DNA of 53,640 nucleotides from contig CAYRSH010000002.1 of NCBI GenBank assembly GCA_964426895.1, positions 1 to 53,640 of the forward strand. Reading direction: 5' to 3'. Made by a program: the position numbers and the translations under genes. How positions within the stretch are numbered: position 1 is the stretch's first letter; each line of letters opens with the position of its first letter. Origin of the DNA: Caldipriscus sp964426895. Lineage in GTDB: Bacteria; Hydrothermota; Hydrothermia; LBFQ01. Under the pieces are notes generated by a model. The model searched no databases. It had not been told where the DNA came from and saw nothing but the letters and a program-made list of their open reading frames with translations. Below, one piece after another: positions 41,539-48,754 of the stretch.

Positions 41539-41956
41539 TCCCTTCAACCCTTAGAAGAAATCGCTTTATATCTAATCCCGCGGAAAACCCACCTAAGCCG
41601 TTCTTGGATATTACCCTATGACACGGGATTAATATTAAATGTCTATTTTTGGAAAGGGCATAACCCACGAATCTCGGATGTAAGTCTAACACCCTTGCGA
41701 TTTCTCCGTATGTTATAACTTCTCCAAACCTCAGGTTTTTGTATATATATTCCAAAACAACCCTTACTTTCATAGGATATACGGATAAATCGGGTTCAAA
41801 GGAAAAACTTCTTCGCCTTCCTTCTAAATATTCGCCTATTTCCTCCAATAACCCCTCGCACATTTCCCCACCATACATTTCAAACCCTATGTATATTATC
41901 TTACCATTTTTTGTGTAAGCGTACAAAGGTTTGTTTAGGATTTTTGGATGGGGCAA
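41510..41956 (-). CDS. ogt: Methylated-DNA--protein-cysteine methyltransferase
   Basis: The 148-residue protein repairs O6-alkylguanine in a single-use reaction. The DNA-binding helix EVITYGEIARVLD, the arginine-finger region and the active-site IPCHRVISKNG with GGFSAGLDIKRFLLRVEG are intact. The TTG start at 41956 follows the hutU stop by 1 nt; no Shine-Dalgarno is evident. Ogt and Ada-C cannot be distinguished by sequence alone, but the length fits a stand-alone enzyme. Confidence 0.92.
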   Translation of the reverse strand: MPHPKILNKPLYAYTKNGKIIYIGFEMYGGEMCEGLLEEIGEYLEGRRRSFSFEPDLSVYPMKVRVVLEYIYKNLRFGEVITYGEIARVLDLHPRFVGYALSKNRHLILIPCHRVISKNGLGGFSAGLDIKRFLLRVEGIKIYPSLYP

Positions 41957-41957
41957 A

Positions 41958-43625
41958 CTATTTTTCCAACCTCGGCATTTTTATGTTAAACTTTTTTGCG
42001 GTTTCTATAGCCTTTTCATAACCCGCATCCGCGTGCCTAACTATACCCAAACCCACATCGTTTGTTAAAACCCTTTCAAGCCTCTTATATGTTTCCTTTT
42101 CACCATCGGCAACTATAACCATACCCGCGTGTAATGAGTAGCCTATTCCCACACCTCCGCCGTGGTGGAAAGATACCCAAGACGCCCCAGAAGAGGCGTT
42201 TAACAGGGCGTTCAATATAGGCCAGTCCGCTATTGCGTCGGATCCGTCTTTCATACCCTCCGTTTCCCTATAAGGTGAGGCAACTGAACCCGTATCGTGA
42301 TGATCCCTACCTATTACCACGGGTGCCTTAACTTCACCTTTTTCAACCAATCTGTTTATAGCCTCTCCCATTTTTGCCCTTTCACCCATACCCAACCAGC
42401 AAATCCTTGCCGGTAATCCTTGGAATTTCACCTTTTCCCTCGCCATCTTTATCCACCTGTGAAGGTGGGGATCGTCAAACAGTTTTAAAACCTCCTCATC
42501 TATGCGGTATATATCCTCCGGTTCTCCGGATAAAACCGCCCACCTGAACGGACCTTTGCCAACGCTGAAAAGGTCCCTTATAAAAGCGGGGACATATCCG
42601 AGGATTTCAAAAGCATCTTTTGCACCGTACTCATAGGCGAATCTCCGCAGGTTATTTCCGTATTCAAAGGTTATTGCCCCCTCCCTTTTCATTTTAACCA
42701 AATATTCAACATGTTCGGCCGCACTTTCTCCTGCCGCCTTTATGTATCCTTCGGGATCCCTTTCCCTCCATTCAACGACTTTTTTCATCCCATCCTCACC
42801 CCACAACCCCTTGGGTATATACCCGTTTAAAGGGTCATGGGCCGCGGTTTGATCCGTAAGTAAATCGGGTAAAAATCCCTTATTGTACAACTCTTTTATC
42901 GCATCAACTATATTGCCGAGTAATCCCACGGATAAAGGTTTCTTGTTTTTCTTCGCGTCTTCTACAAGGCGTAAAGCTTCATCAAGACTGGTTGTCCAAG
43001 TATCCAAATACCCCGTCTTTATTCTCCTCTCAATTGCCCGAGGATTCGCCTCAACGGCCAACATTACTGCACCGGCCATGGTAGCCGCCAGAGGTTGTGC
43101 CCCTCCCATCTCCCCCAATCCCGCGGTTAATATAACCCTTCCGGACAAATCCCCGTTAAAGTGTTTTTTTGCTGCTGCAACAAATGTTTCGTATGTCCCC
43201 TGTAAAATCCCTTGGGTACCTATGTATATCCAACTCCCCGCCGTCATCTGCCCGTACATTATTAAACCTCTTTCTTCAAGTTCGTTAAAATATTCCCAAA
43301 TAGCCCATTTGGGTACCAAATTGGAGTTTGCTATCAAAACCCTCGGTGCCCACTCATGTGTCCTAAAAACCGCTACCGGTTTTCCGCTTTGTACCAAAAG
43401 GGTTTCATCCGGTTCCAATTCGTCTAAGGTTCTAACAATTGCCCAAAAATCCTCCCAAGTCCTCGCCGCCTTACCTTTCCCGCCATACACTATGAGATTA
43501 ACGGGATCCTTTGCAACCTCGGGATCCAAGTTATTCATAAGCATCCTTTTTGCCGCCTCTGCGGCCCATGTTTTTGCAGTTCTTTTATTTCCCCTCGGCG
43601 CCCTTATGGGTTTGTATTCCACCAT
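41958..43625 (-). CDS. hutU: Urocanate hydratase
   Basis: HutU converts urocanate to imidazolonepropionate with tightly bound NAD, the second step of histidine breakdown. The 555-residue product covers the whole family: YGGKGKAARTWEDFWAIVRT, MYGQMTAGSWIYIGTQGIL, GLGEMGGAQPLAATMAGAV, FQGLPARICWLGMGERAKMG, GRDHHDTGSVASPYRETEGM and the C-terminal NDVGLGIVRHADAGYEKAI. No hutH, hutI or hutG is in the window, so it is either orphan or dispersed. Promoter 9 nt upstream; followed by ogt. Confidence 0.96.
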   Translation of the reverse strand: MVEYKPIRAPRGNKRTAKTWAAEAAKRMLMNNLDPEVAKDPVNLIVYGGKGKAARTWEDFWAIVRTLDELEPDETLLVQSGKPVAVFRTHEWAPRVLIANSNLVPKWAIWEYFNELEERGLIMYGQMTAGSWIYIGTQGILQGTYETFVAAAKKHFNGDLSGRVILTAGLGEMGGAQPLAATMAGAVMLAVEANPRAIERRIKTGYLDTWTTSLDEALRLVEDAKKNKKPLSVGLLGNIVDAIKELYNKGFLPDLLTDQTAAHDPLNGYIPKGLWGEDGMKKVVEWRERDPEGYIKAAGESAAEHVEYLVKMKREGAITFEYGNNLRRFAYEYGAKDAFEILGYVPAFIRDLFSVGKGPFRWAVLSGEPEDIYRIDEEVLKLFDDPHLHRWIKMAREKVKFQGLPARICWLGMGERAKMGEAINRLVEKGEVKAPVVIGRDHHDTGSVASPYRETEGMKDGSDAIADWPILNALLNASSGASWVSFHHGGGVGIGYSLHAGMVIVADGEKETYKRLERVLTNDVGLGIVRHADAGYEKAIETAKKFNIKMPRLEK

Positions 43626-43634
43626 AGTCTTATG

Positions 43635-43644
43635 ATTTTAAGGG
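43635..43644 (-). promoter_or_regulatory. Promoter of hutU
   Basis: CCCT-TAAAAT on the minus strand (hexamer 43635-43640), 9 nt before ATG 43625. Probably leaderless. Confidence 0.6.
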
Positions 43645-43681
43645 TGTTCCCTTTGCTTTGGGTTGTGTACTTCGCAACGAC

Positions 43682-43689
43682 TTTAATAT
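43682..43689 (+). promoter_or_regulatory. Promoter of capA-like gene
   Basis: TTTAATAT, giving either TTTAAT 11 nt or TAATAT 9 nt before ATG 43699. Divergent from hutU. Confidence 0.4.
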
Positions 43690-43698
43690 TTCCGGTTT

Positions 43699-44673
43699 AT
43701 GTTATGGGTATATGCCGTAGGGGATATAATGTTGGGTTCAATTACCCCGGTTAGGATATTGCCCCCCGATAGTGGAAAAGTTTTTGTGGAAAGCGTAAAA
43801 GGATATTTGGAAGGGGGCGATATAGTTATGGGTAATTTAGAGGGGGCTTTTATAAAGGAGGGTATGAAACCTTCTAAGTGTTCGGAAAGTTCCAGAAAGG
43901 CTAAGAGATGCTATGAATTCGGTATGCCGGGATATTTGGCGAATAGATTAAAGGAAATGGGTTTTAATGTATTAACGCTTGATAACAACCACTCTATGGA
44001 TTACGGTTTTGAAGCGTATAATTACACAAAGCGCCTCTTGGATAGTTTGGGTATATTGGCTGTTGGTAAGCGGGAATATAAGATTATGAACATCGGTAAT
44101 ATAAAGGTTGCAATAGTTCCCTTTGGTTTCAGCGGCTCCTCATGGCATATATCCGATACGATAACGGCAAAAAGCGTTATATCCTCCTTAAAGGATAGCG
44201 CAGATGTTATAATAGTCTCATTTCACGGAGGTGCAGAAGGGGGTAACGCGCGGCATGTTAGAAATGAGGTTGAAAGGTTTTACGGTGAAAACAGGGGTAA
44301 TGTTATGGCGTTTGCCCATGCGGTTATAAATGCCGGTGCGGATTTGGTAATAGGGCACGGCCCCCATGTTTTGAGGGGTGTGGAATTGTATAAAGGTAGG
44401 TTAATAGCGTATTCCTTGGGAAACTTTTTAACCTATGGGAATGTTAATATAGGTGGATATGGGGGTATTACGGCTATACTCAAAGTTATGCTGGATAGCA
44501 CGGGAAAATTCGTAAAGGGTGAGATAGTACCCATTGTACAGAAAAGGCCGGGAATACCGGTTTTTGATGGGGAAAAAAGGGCTATTGAGATAATAAGGGA
44601 ACTTACAAATGAAGACTTTAACGGGGGTGGGGTTGAGATAAAAGACGATGGGTTGATTTTACCAAAAGAATAG
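43699..44673 (+). CDS. CapA-family (poly-gamma-glutamate synthesis type) metallophosphatase-like protein
   Basis: A 324-residue CapA-domain protein with a calcineurin-like metal site: AVGDIMLGS, VMGNLEGAFI, VLTLDNNHSMDYG, VSFHGGAEGG and VIGHGPHVLRGVELYKGRLI. CapA proteins act outside the membrane in capsule or wall-associated processes; the biochemical role is poorly defined. The conserved domain begins within five residues of the start (MLWVYAVGDIML), so any signal peptide is missing or extremely short. Ends in a hairpin shared with the next convergent gene. Confidence 0.85.
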   Translation: MLWVYAVGDIMLGSITPVRILPPDSGKVFVESVKGYLEGGDIVMGNLEGAFIKEGMKPSKCSESSRKAKRCYEFGMPGYLANRLKEMGFNVLTLDNNHSMDYGFEAYNYTKRLLDSLGILAVGKREYKIMNIGNIKVAIVPFGFSGSSWHISDTITAKSVISSLKDSADVIIVSFHGGAEGGNARHVRNEVERFYGENRGNVMAFAHAVINAGADLVIGHGPHVLRGVELYKGRLIAYSLGNFLTYGNVNIGGYGGITAILKVMLDSTGKFVKGEIVPIVQKRPGIPVFDGEKRAIEIIRELTNEDFNGGGVEIKDDGLILPKE

Positions 44674-44689
44674 GTTTTATTCTTTTTTT
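44664..44689. terminator. Bidirectional hairpin terminator between capA and GT2 genes
   Basis: A perfect 9-bp inverted repeat AAAAGAATA / TATTCTTTT with a 5-nt loop, followed by TTT on the plus strand and preceded by AAAA-rich sequence. Both convergent genes end inside it. The stem is AT-rich, so its strength at high temperature is doubtful. Confidence 0.45.
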
Positions 44690-45591
44690 AAAGACTTCTT
44701 TATCTTCCTAACCTCATCGTAAATGGATGCCACCACCTCCCCAAGTAATCCCAAAACCCAGAATATAGTTCCCAACACTATTAACAACAAAACCAAAAAA
44801 AGTAAAGGCCTATAACCATGCCCCATTAGGCGGAGTATTAATGCTATAATTCCCGTAATGAAGCCCGTGAAAAAGAAGACACTACCTATTCCACCAAATG
44901 TTAATAGGGGTTTTTGTATAAATACCGTATAAAGTTTTACCGCTATTAAATCCGCAACGCCTACAAATATCCTCCCTATACCCCTATACTTTGAAACACC
45001 GTACAACCTTGGCCTTAGTGTTATTTCAATTTCTCCGACCGAATATCCATAAACCCAAGCCAAAGCCACTATATACCTATGCCATTCCTTCCGTAAAGGT
45101 ATATCTTCCAAAACTTCCCTCCTCACCACCTTTAAAGAATTCATATCGGATACCGGAACACCGAATAACCACCTATTCATAAGGTTATAAACCTGGGAAA
45201 CAAAAGCCTTTTCGTATTTTCCAACTTTCTTTCCGGTAATCAAATCGTATCCGTTTTTCTCCATATAATTCACCATTCTAACCACATCTTCAACCTTAAA
45301 CTGCAAATCCGCATCCAATATGGCTATGTATTTCCCAGAGGATATATAAAAGCCGGTCATTATCGCGGCTGTTTTTCCAAGGTTTCGCCAATGTTTTGCG
45401 ACTTTAAGAAAATTGTAATCCTTTAAGTATTTTTTCACTTCACCATAAGTTCCATCGGTTGAACCATCATCAACATATATAACCTCCCAATCCTTCAAGC
45501 CATATTTATCAAATACTTCCTTACATTCATCCAACAATGGTTTTACATTTTCCCTCTCGTTGTAAGCCGGAACTATTATTGATACCTTCAC
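44677..45591 (-). CDS. Glycosyltransferase family 2, DPM1/GtrB-like with C-terminal membrane helices
   Basis: A 304-residue enzyme: SIIVPAYNERENVKPLL, YVDDGSTDGTYGEV, AILDADLQF (DXD), FGVPVSDMNSLKVVRREVL and RYIVALAWVYGYSVGEIEI, then two C-terminal membrane helices (about 225-290). This layout fits GtrB/ArnC-type transferases that put a sugar on undecaprenyl or dolichyl phosphate. The GTG start is 9 nt after TAAAAT. Sugar unknown. It diverges from the acidic small gene with 74 nt between starts. Confidence 0.88.
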   Translation of the reverse strand: MKVSIIVPAYNERENVKPLLDECKEVFDKYGLKDWEVIYVDDGSTDGTYGEVKKYLKDYNFLKVAKHWRNLGKTAAIMTGFYISSGKYIAILDADLQFKVEDVVRMVNYMEKNGYDLITGKKVGKYEKAFVSQVYNLMNRWLFGVPVSDMNSLKVVRREVLEDIPLRKEWHRYIVALAWVYGYSVGEIEITLRPRLYGVSKYRGIGRIFVGVADLIAVKLYTVFIQKPLLTFGGIGSVFFFTGFITGIIALILRLMGHGYRPLLFLVLLLIVLGTIFWVLGLLGEVVASIYDEVRKIKKSLKKE

Positions 45592-45600
45592 AAAACGGAT

Positions 45601-45606
45601 ATTTTA
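45601..45606 (-). promoter_or_regulatory. Promoter of the DPM1/GtrB-like gene
   Basis: ACTT-TAAAAT on the minus strand; hexamer ends 9 nt before GTG 45591. Confidence 0.5.
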
Positions 45607-45645
45607 AAGTGGTGGTAAAAATACCCTTAGACGACTTGAATTTCA

Positions 45646-45655
45646 CCCTTAAAAT
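45646..45655 (+). promoter_or_regulatory. Promoter of the acidic Trp-rich small gene
   Basis: CCCT-TAAAAT (hexamer 45650-45655), 10 nt before ATG 45666. TTAGAC at 45627-45632 is a possible weak -35 at 17 nt. Confidence 0.6.
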
Positions 45656-45665
45656 ACTCGTCTCT

Positions 45666-45890
45666 ATGAAAGGGCTTTTTTCGTTTAGCCATTCGCACAT
45701 GGAGGATATAGAGAGGCTTTTGCGCATAAAGGCTCAAGAGGAGGACTGGGAGGAAGAAGAGGATTGGGACGAGGAAGAATGGGAGGATGAGGATTGGGAC
45801 GAAGATTGGGATGAAGAAGAATGGGAGGATGAGGATTGGGACGAGGAGGAATGGGAAGAGGAGGACTGGGAGGAAGAAGAAGAGAAATAA
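45666..45890 (+). CDS. Small highly acidic Trp-repeat protein, unknown function
   Basis: A 74-residue protein. The first 24 residues (MKGLFSFSHSHMEDIERLLR...) could form an amphipathic helix. The remaining 50 are only Glu, Asp and Trp plus a final Lys, with nine tryptophans, most spaced 4-6 apart (for example EEEWEDEDWDEDWD). The DNA has a 29-nt exact direct repeat at 45774-45802 and 45816-45844, a 42-nt (14-codon) period, so the tail may have grown by duplication. A longer in-frame start exists at 45537, but the promoter 10 nt before ATG 45666 fixes the likely start. I do not recognise a family. Confidence 0.7.
   Translation: MKGLFSFSHSHMEDIERLLRIKAQEEDWEEEEDWDEEEWEDEDWDEDWDEEEWEDEDWDEEEWEEEDWEEEEEK
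45774..45844 (+). repeat. 29-nt direct repeats within the acidic gene
   Basis: Copies at 45774-45802 and 45816-45844 are identical; period 42 nt, equal to 14 codons, so unequal exchange would keep the reading frame. Confidence 0.8.
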
Positions 45891-45934
45891 TCTCCAGCAA
45901 ATAGTTTTCAGATATTCCCCGATTTTTGGGTATT

Positions 45935-46131
45935 GATAGGGTTTGTAATGCCCTGTTATGGCAAAAGGGGGAATCCGTTCAGGAGGTTGAGGAGGTCCTA
46001 TTTTCCTTAGGACACTACCGGGTGATGTAAAGATAAGAAATGGGCACACGGGTGCTTTAAGGGGAGCATGCCCGGAGGCAATTCGGTTCTGCCAAAGCCG
46101 AAAATGCCGTGAGTGGTCTCCTACGGGATAT
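45935..46131 (+). ncRNA. Candidate structured RNA of unknown family, upstream of bioY
   Basis: The gap 45891-46154 has no convincing ORF but many nested pairings. Hairpin TGCC/GGCA (45949-45952 with 45960-45963). Closing stem CCG...AGGAG (45975-45985) with CTCCT...CGG (46118-46126). Hairpin GTCCTA/TAGGAC (45995-46013). Two-part stem GGGCA...TGCT with AGCA TGCCC (46042-46073). A possible H-type pseudoknot in which GGCA (46077) pairs with TGCC (46090) and the loop TTCGG (46082-46086) with CCGAA (46098-46102). I tested it by eye against RNase P, SRP, tmRNA, 6S and common riboswitches without a match. Strand is assumed. A mobile-element remnant is an alternative. Confidence 0.4.
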
Positions 46132-46137
46132 ATTAAC

Positions 46138-46148
46138 ACCTTTACAAT
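46138..46148 (+). promoter_or_regulatory. Promoter of bioY
   Basis: ACCTT-TACAAT (hexamer 46143-46148), 6 nt before ATG 46155. It lies after the structured segment, so that segment would not be part of the bioY mRNA made from here. Confidence 0.5.
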
Positions 46149-46154
46149 TCCCAT

Positions 46155-46682
46155 ATGCGTCTCATTATAGGATTAAGGGATAAGGTATGGGTTTGGGTGG
46201 TTTTTTGGAATATGACACTTATTTTATCCTCGGGTATTTCAATACCCCTTCCCTTCTCACCCGTCCCCATAACCTTGCAAACACTCGCACTTATCCTCAC
46301 AATACTATCCCTTGGAAGGATGGCCTATATTCCCGTTTTAATGTACATAATTGAGGGAGTTCTTGGTTTTCCCGTATTTGCGGGTTGGATGGGGGGCATA
46401 TGGAAATTGTTAGGTCCAACAGGTGGATACATACTCGGTTTCTTAGCATCATCCCTTGTGGCGGGTTATATATGGGAAACCTCGGGAAGGCGTGAAATAT
46501 TCGTCATACCTTTGGGATTCCTCGTTCATATCATAATATACGCCTTTGGTGTTATACAACTCTCAATATTTACCGGGTGGAACAATATTTTGGCCTTAGG
46601 CGTTTTACCGTTTTTGTACGGGGATACATTAAAAGTTATCACATCTTATCTCATATTTAAGGGTTGGAAGGCTTATACATAG
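46155..46682 (+). CDS. bioY: Biotin transporter BioY (ECF S component)
   Basis: A 175-residue membrane protein with about six helices. Family motifs: PFSPVPITLQTLAL, LGFPVFAGWMGGIWKLLGPT and GGYILGFLASSLVAGY. BioY captures biotin and works alone or with the EcfT/EcfA module, which is not in the window. Biotin need fits the biotin-dependent carboxylase at 10388. Overlaps the next gene by 19 nt. Confidence 0.92.
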   Translation: MRLIIGLRDKVWVWVVFWNMTLILSSGISIPLPFSPVPITLQTLALILTILSLGRMAYIPVLMYIIEGVLGFPVFAGWMGGIWKLLGPTGGYILGFLASSLVAGYIWETSGRREIFVIPLGFLVHIIIYAFGVIQLSIFTGWNNILALGVLPFLYGDTLKVITSYLIFKGWKAYT

Positions 46683-47368
46683 GGATTATCGTTTTTAGCA
46701 TTCTCCTTTCGTTTTTGGTTTCATCCTTTGAAATGGTTTATATTAGGAAATCGCCCCTTTTTTCAATCTTTGAAGGATATCTATACGATAGAACGGGGGT
46801 ACTCATTACCGTACTGTTTTGGAATACATTTGCTTTGGTTTTGGGTACGGTTCATATATACAAACTCTTACACATTTTGAAAATACCTTATGATATTCTA
46901 ATTTCCGGATTTGGAGGGGCGCTTATATTCGCTATATTCGGGGATTTGATTCCCAAAGTTTTGGCGGTAATATGGACGGAAAGGTTGTTTAATGTTTTGG
47001 TATATCCCTTTATAGTTTTATACCTCGTATTACGAACCTTGCGCGTAACGAATTTGGCATCAAAAATCTTAACATCAAAGTATTCAAGGCGGGAAGTTTT
47101 GGACTTCCTAATTTCAAACTTAAAGCAGTATATGGACGAGGGCGATATAAACTTTATCCGTTCAGTAGAAAAGCATCTACACAAACCGGCCAAAGACTAT
47201 GTTGTAAAAGGACTAAACGGGACAGATTTTATTGTTGATGAAAACAGTTCCTGCTTGGATGTTTTGAGTTTTATGAGGAAAAAAGGGATAACAAGGCTTT
47301 GCATTGGTAGTGCCGGTGTGTTTGATTTGCACGAATTCATAAAAACCATAGTAAAATCTCATCTTTAA
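46664..47368 (+). CDS. DUF21/CNNM-type membrane protein, short form
   Basis: A 234-residue protein with four membrane helices in a CNNM/DUF21 arrangement; GDLIPKVLAVIWTERL matches the GExxPK segment of the family. After the membrane part there is only about 90 residues, with a single partial CBS-like end (DFIVDENSSCLDVLSFMRKK). Full-length CorC/HlyC proteins have two CBS domains and a transporter-associated domain. TTG start inside bioY. Possibly a minimal ion-transport or regulatory form. Confidence 0.75.
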   Translation: MEGLYIGIIVFSILLSFLVSSFEMVYIRKSPLFSIFEGYLYDRTGVLITVLFWNTFALVLGTVHIYKLLHILKIPYDILISGFGGALIFAIFGDLIPKVLAVIWTERLFNVLVYPFIVLYLVLRTLRVTNLASKILTSKYSRREVLDFLISNLKQYMDEGDINFIRSVEKHLHKPAKDYVVKGLNGTDFIVDENSSCLDVLSFMRKKGITRLCIGSAGVFDLHEFIKTIVKSHL

Positions 47369-47371
47369 AAT
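47366..47371 (+). promoter_or_regulatory. Promoter of the sugar nucleotidyltransferase gene
   Basis: TAAAAT, whose first three bases are the TAA stop codon of the DUF21 gene, ends 11 nt before ATG 47383. Confidence 0.55.
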
Positions 47372-47382
47372 ACCTTCTCTAT

Positions 47383-48345
47383 ATGGAGGTTATTATTCCG
47401 GCGGCTGGTTTGGCAAAGAGGATGAGACCGCTTTCCTTTACGAGACCAAAGGCCATTATGCCGGTAGCGGGCAAACCAATAATCGGTCATATCCTTGACG
47501 AAATTAAAGGGTTAGAACCTAAGATACATTTGGTAATAGGGGAAAACGGCAAAGTAATATACGATTATGTGAGGGACATGGGGTTTAGCGTTGATTATGT
47601 AGTACAAAAGGATATGCTCGGATTGGGTTATGCGATATATCTAACAAGAGGACTCGTAAAATCCGAAAAAGTTCTCGTTATCTTGGGTGATACCCCTTTT
47701 AAAATGGAAAATCTATCCAAAGAGATAGAAATGGGAGATTTTATAGCCGTTAAAGAGGTTTTTAATCCACAGAGGTTTGGAGTGGTGAAGGTTGAGGGGG
47801 GAAGGATAGTGGATATGGTTGAAAAACCGTTGAATCCTCCGTCAAATCTCGCAATAGTTGGGGTATATTATTTTTCAAATGTTTCCCTTTTGTTTGAGGC
47901 ACTGGACTACATAATTTCAAACGATATACGCACAAAGGACGAATACCAATTAACGGATGCGATGAAACATATGATAAGTAAAGGTTGGAAACCTAGACCC
48001 GTTAAGGTTGATGAATGGCTGGATTGCGGAACATTAGACCAAATAATAATCTCGCAAAGGGAACTTTTGAAATATAACCAACACTATGTTTCACGTGAAA
48101 CGGTTCAAGTAATTGAACCCGTCTGGATTTCCGACGATGCAGAAATAGAGAACAGCGTCATAGGTCCAAATGTGCATATCGATAAAGGTTGCCTTATAAA
48201 GAACTCCATTATATCAAACAGCATTATATACCCCGGTTGTAAAATTGAGGATTCGGTAATAAACGACTCCATAGTCGGGGAAAATTCGGAAATAAACGGT
48301 TTTGTTGGGAAGATAAGGGTGGGTGATTATTCCTATGTGGGCTGA
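47383..48345 (+). CDS. Sugar-1-phosphate nucleotidyltransferase with left-handed beta-helix tail
   Basis: The 320-residue protein starts VIIPAAGLAKRMRPLSFTRP (nucleotide-binding loop) and has VILGDTPFKM, FGVVKVEGGRIVDMVEKP and DEWLDCGTLDQI, as in glucose-1-phosphate thymidylyl/uridylyltransferases. The last ~80 residues show hexapeptide-type repeats (IEPVWISDDAEIENSVIGPN). It makes an NDP-sugar, perhaps for the glycosyltransferases in this window. Specificity cannot be read. The stop overlaps the DUF4149 gene. Confidence 0.87.
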   Translation: MEVIIPAAGLAKRMRPLSFTRPKAIMPVAGKPIIGHILDEIKGLEPKIHLVIGENGKVIYDYVRDMGFSVDYVVQKDMLGLGYAIYLTRGLVKSEKVLVILGDTPFKMENLSKEIEMGDFIAVKEVFNPQRFGVVKVEGGRIVDMVEKPLNPPSNLAIVGVYYFSNVSLLFEALDYIISNDIRTKDEYQLTDAMKHMISKGWKPRPVKVDEWLDCGTLDQIIISQRELLKYNQHYVSRETVQVIEPVWISDDAEIENSVIGPNVHIDKGCLIKNSIISNSIIYPGCKIEDSVINDSIVGENSEINGFVGKIRVGDYSYVG

Positions 48346-48754
48346 TATAGGATATATGTTAATCGCCGGATGGCTGAGTATATCCCTTTTTTATACCGCC
48401 GTTATAACCCCATCGGCGTTTAAAGGGATACCATCCGATAAGGTAGGTGATTTCTTAGGGTTAGTTTTTCCAAAATATTACAAGTGGGGTATGGTCTTTT
48501 TCCTCGTTTCATTTGCAATTTTCCTGTTTTCACGAGAATATATACAATCGTTTCTATCCTTTATAGGTTTTTTGTTCATGATATTTGCCGAAATCCTGAG
48601 GATTCGTATAAGGAAAACCCGTATGCAACTTAGAGAAAACCCTGCGGATACCGAGTTAAAAAGGCTTTTCGTTGATTTACACAGGTTCTCCGCCTATTGC
48701 AATTTTACATCCTTAACGGCATCGGTGTTGATCATCGTTCTAAAATGGTTTTAG
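48335..48754 (+). CDS. DUF4149 family membrane protein
   Basis: About 139 residues with four membrane helices. ADIGYMLIAGWLSISLFYTA, TPSAFKGIPSDKVGDFLGLVFPKYYKWGM and FVDLHRFSAYCNFTSL match DUF4149 proteins in order. Start is either GTG 48323 or ATG 48335, both inside the previous gene. Function unknown. Confidence 0.72.
   Translation: MWADIGYMLIAGWLSISLFYTAVITPSAFKGIPSDKVGDFLGLVFPKYYKWGMVFFLVSFAIFLFSREYIQSFLSFIGFLFMIFAEILRIRIRKTRMQLRENPADTELKRLFVDLHRFSAYCNFTSLTASVLIIVLKWF

Noticed and set aside
42883..43635. 250-codon plus-strand ORF opposite hutU
   Set aside because: It is the antisense of a complete, well-conserved urocanate hydratase; its translation is low-complexity Ser/Ala/Pro-rich text with no family features.
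45990..46020. Insertion-sequence terminal repeat (GGTAGTGTCCTA-like on the minus strand)
   Set aside because: The short palindrome GTCCTA/TAGGAC is better explained as one hairpin; no matching second end, target duplication or transposase was found.
45900..46140. RNase P RNA, SRP RNA, tmRNA or 6S RNA
   Set aside because: None of their invariant cores (for example GAGGAAAGTCC, the SRP GGAA loop with AGCAG, or the tRNA-like end of tmRNA) is present, and the fold is multibranched rather than the 6S rod.
45627..46154. 175-codon minus-strand ORF over the acidic gene and the structured gap
   Set aside because: Half of it is antisense to the Glu/Asp/Trp repeat, giving Pro/Leu/Phe-rich text, and the rest matches no recognisable protein. 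It has no promoter of the local type.
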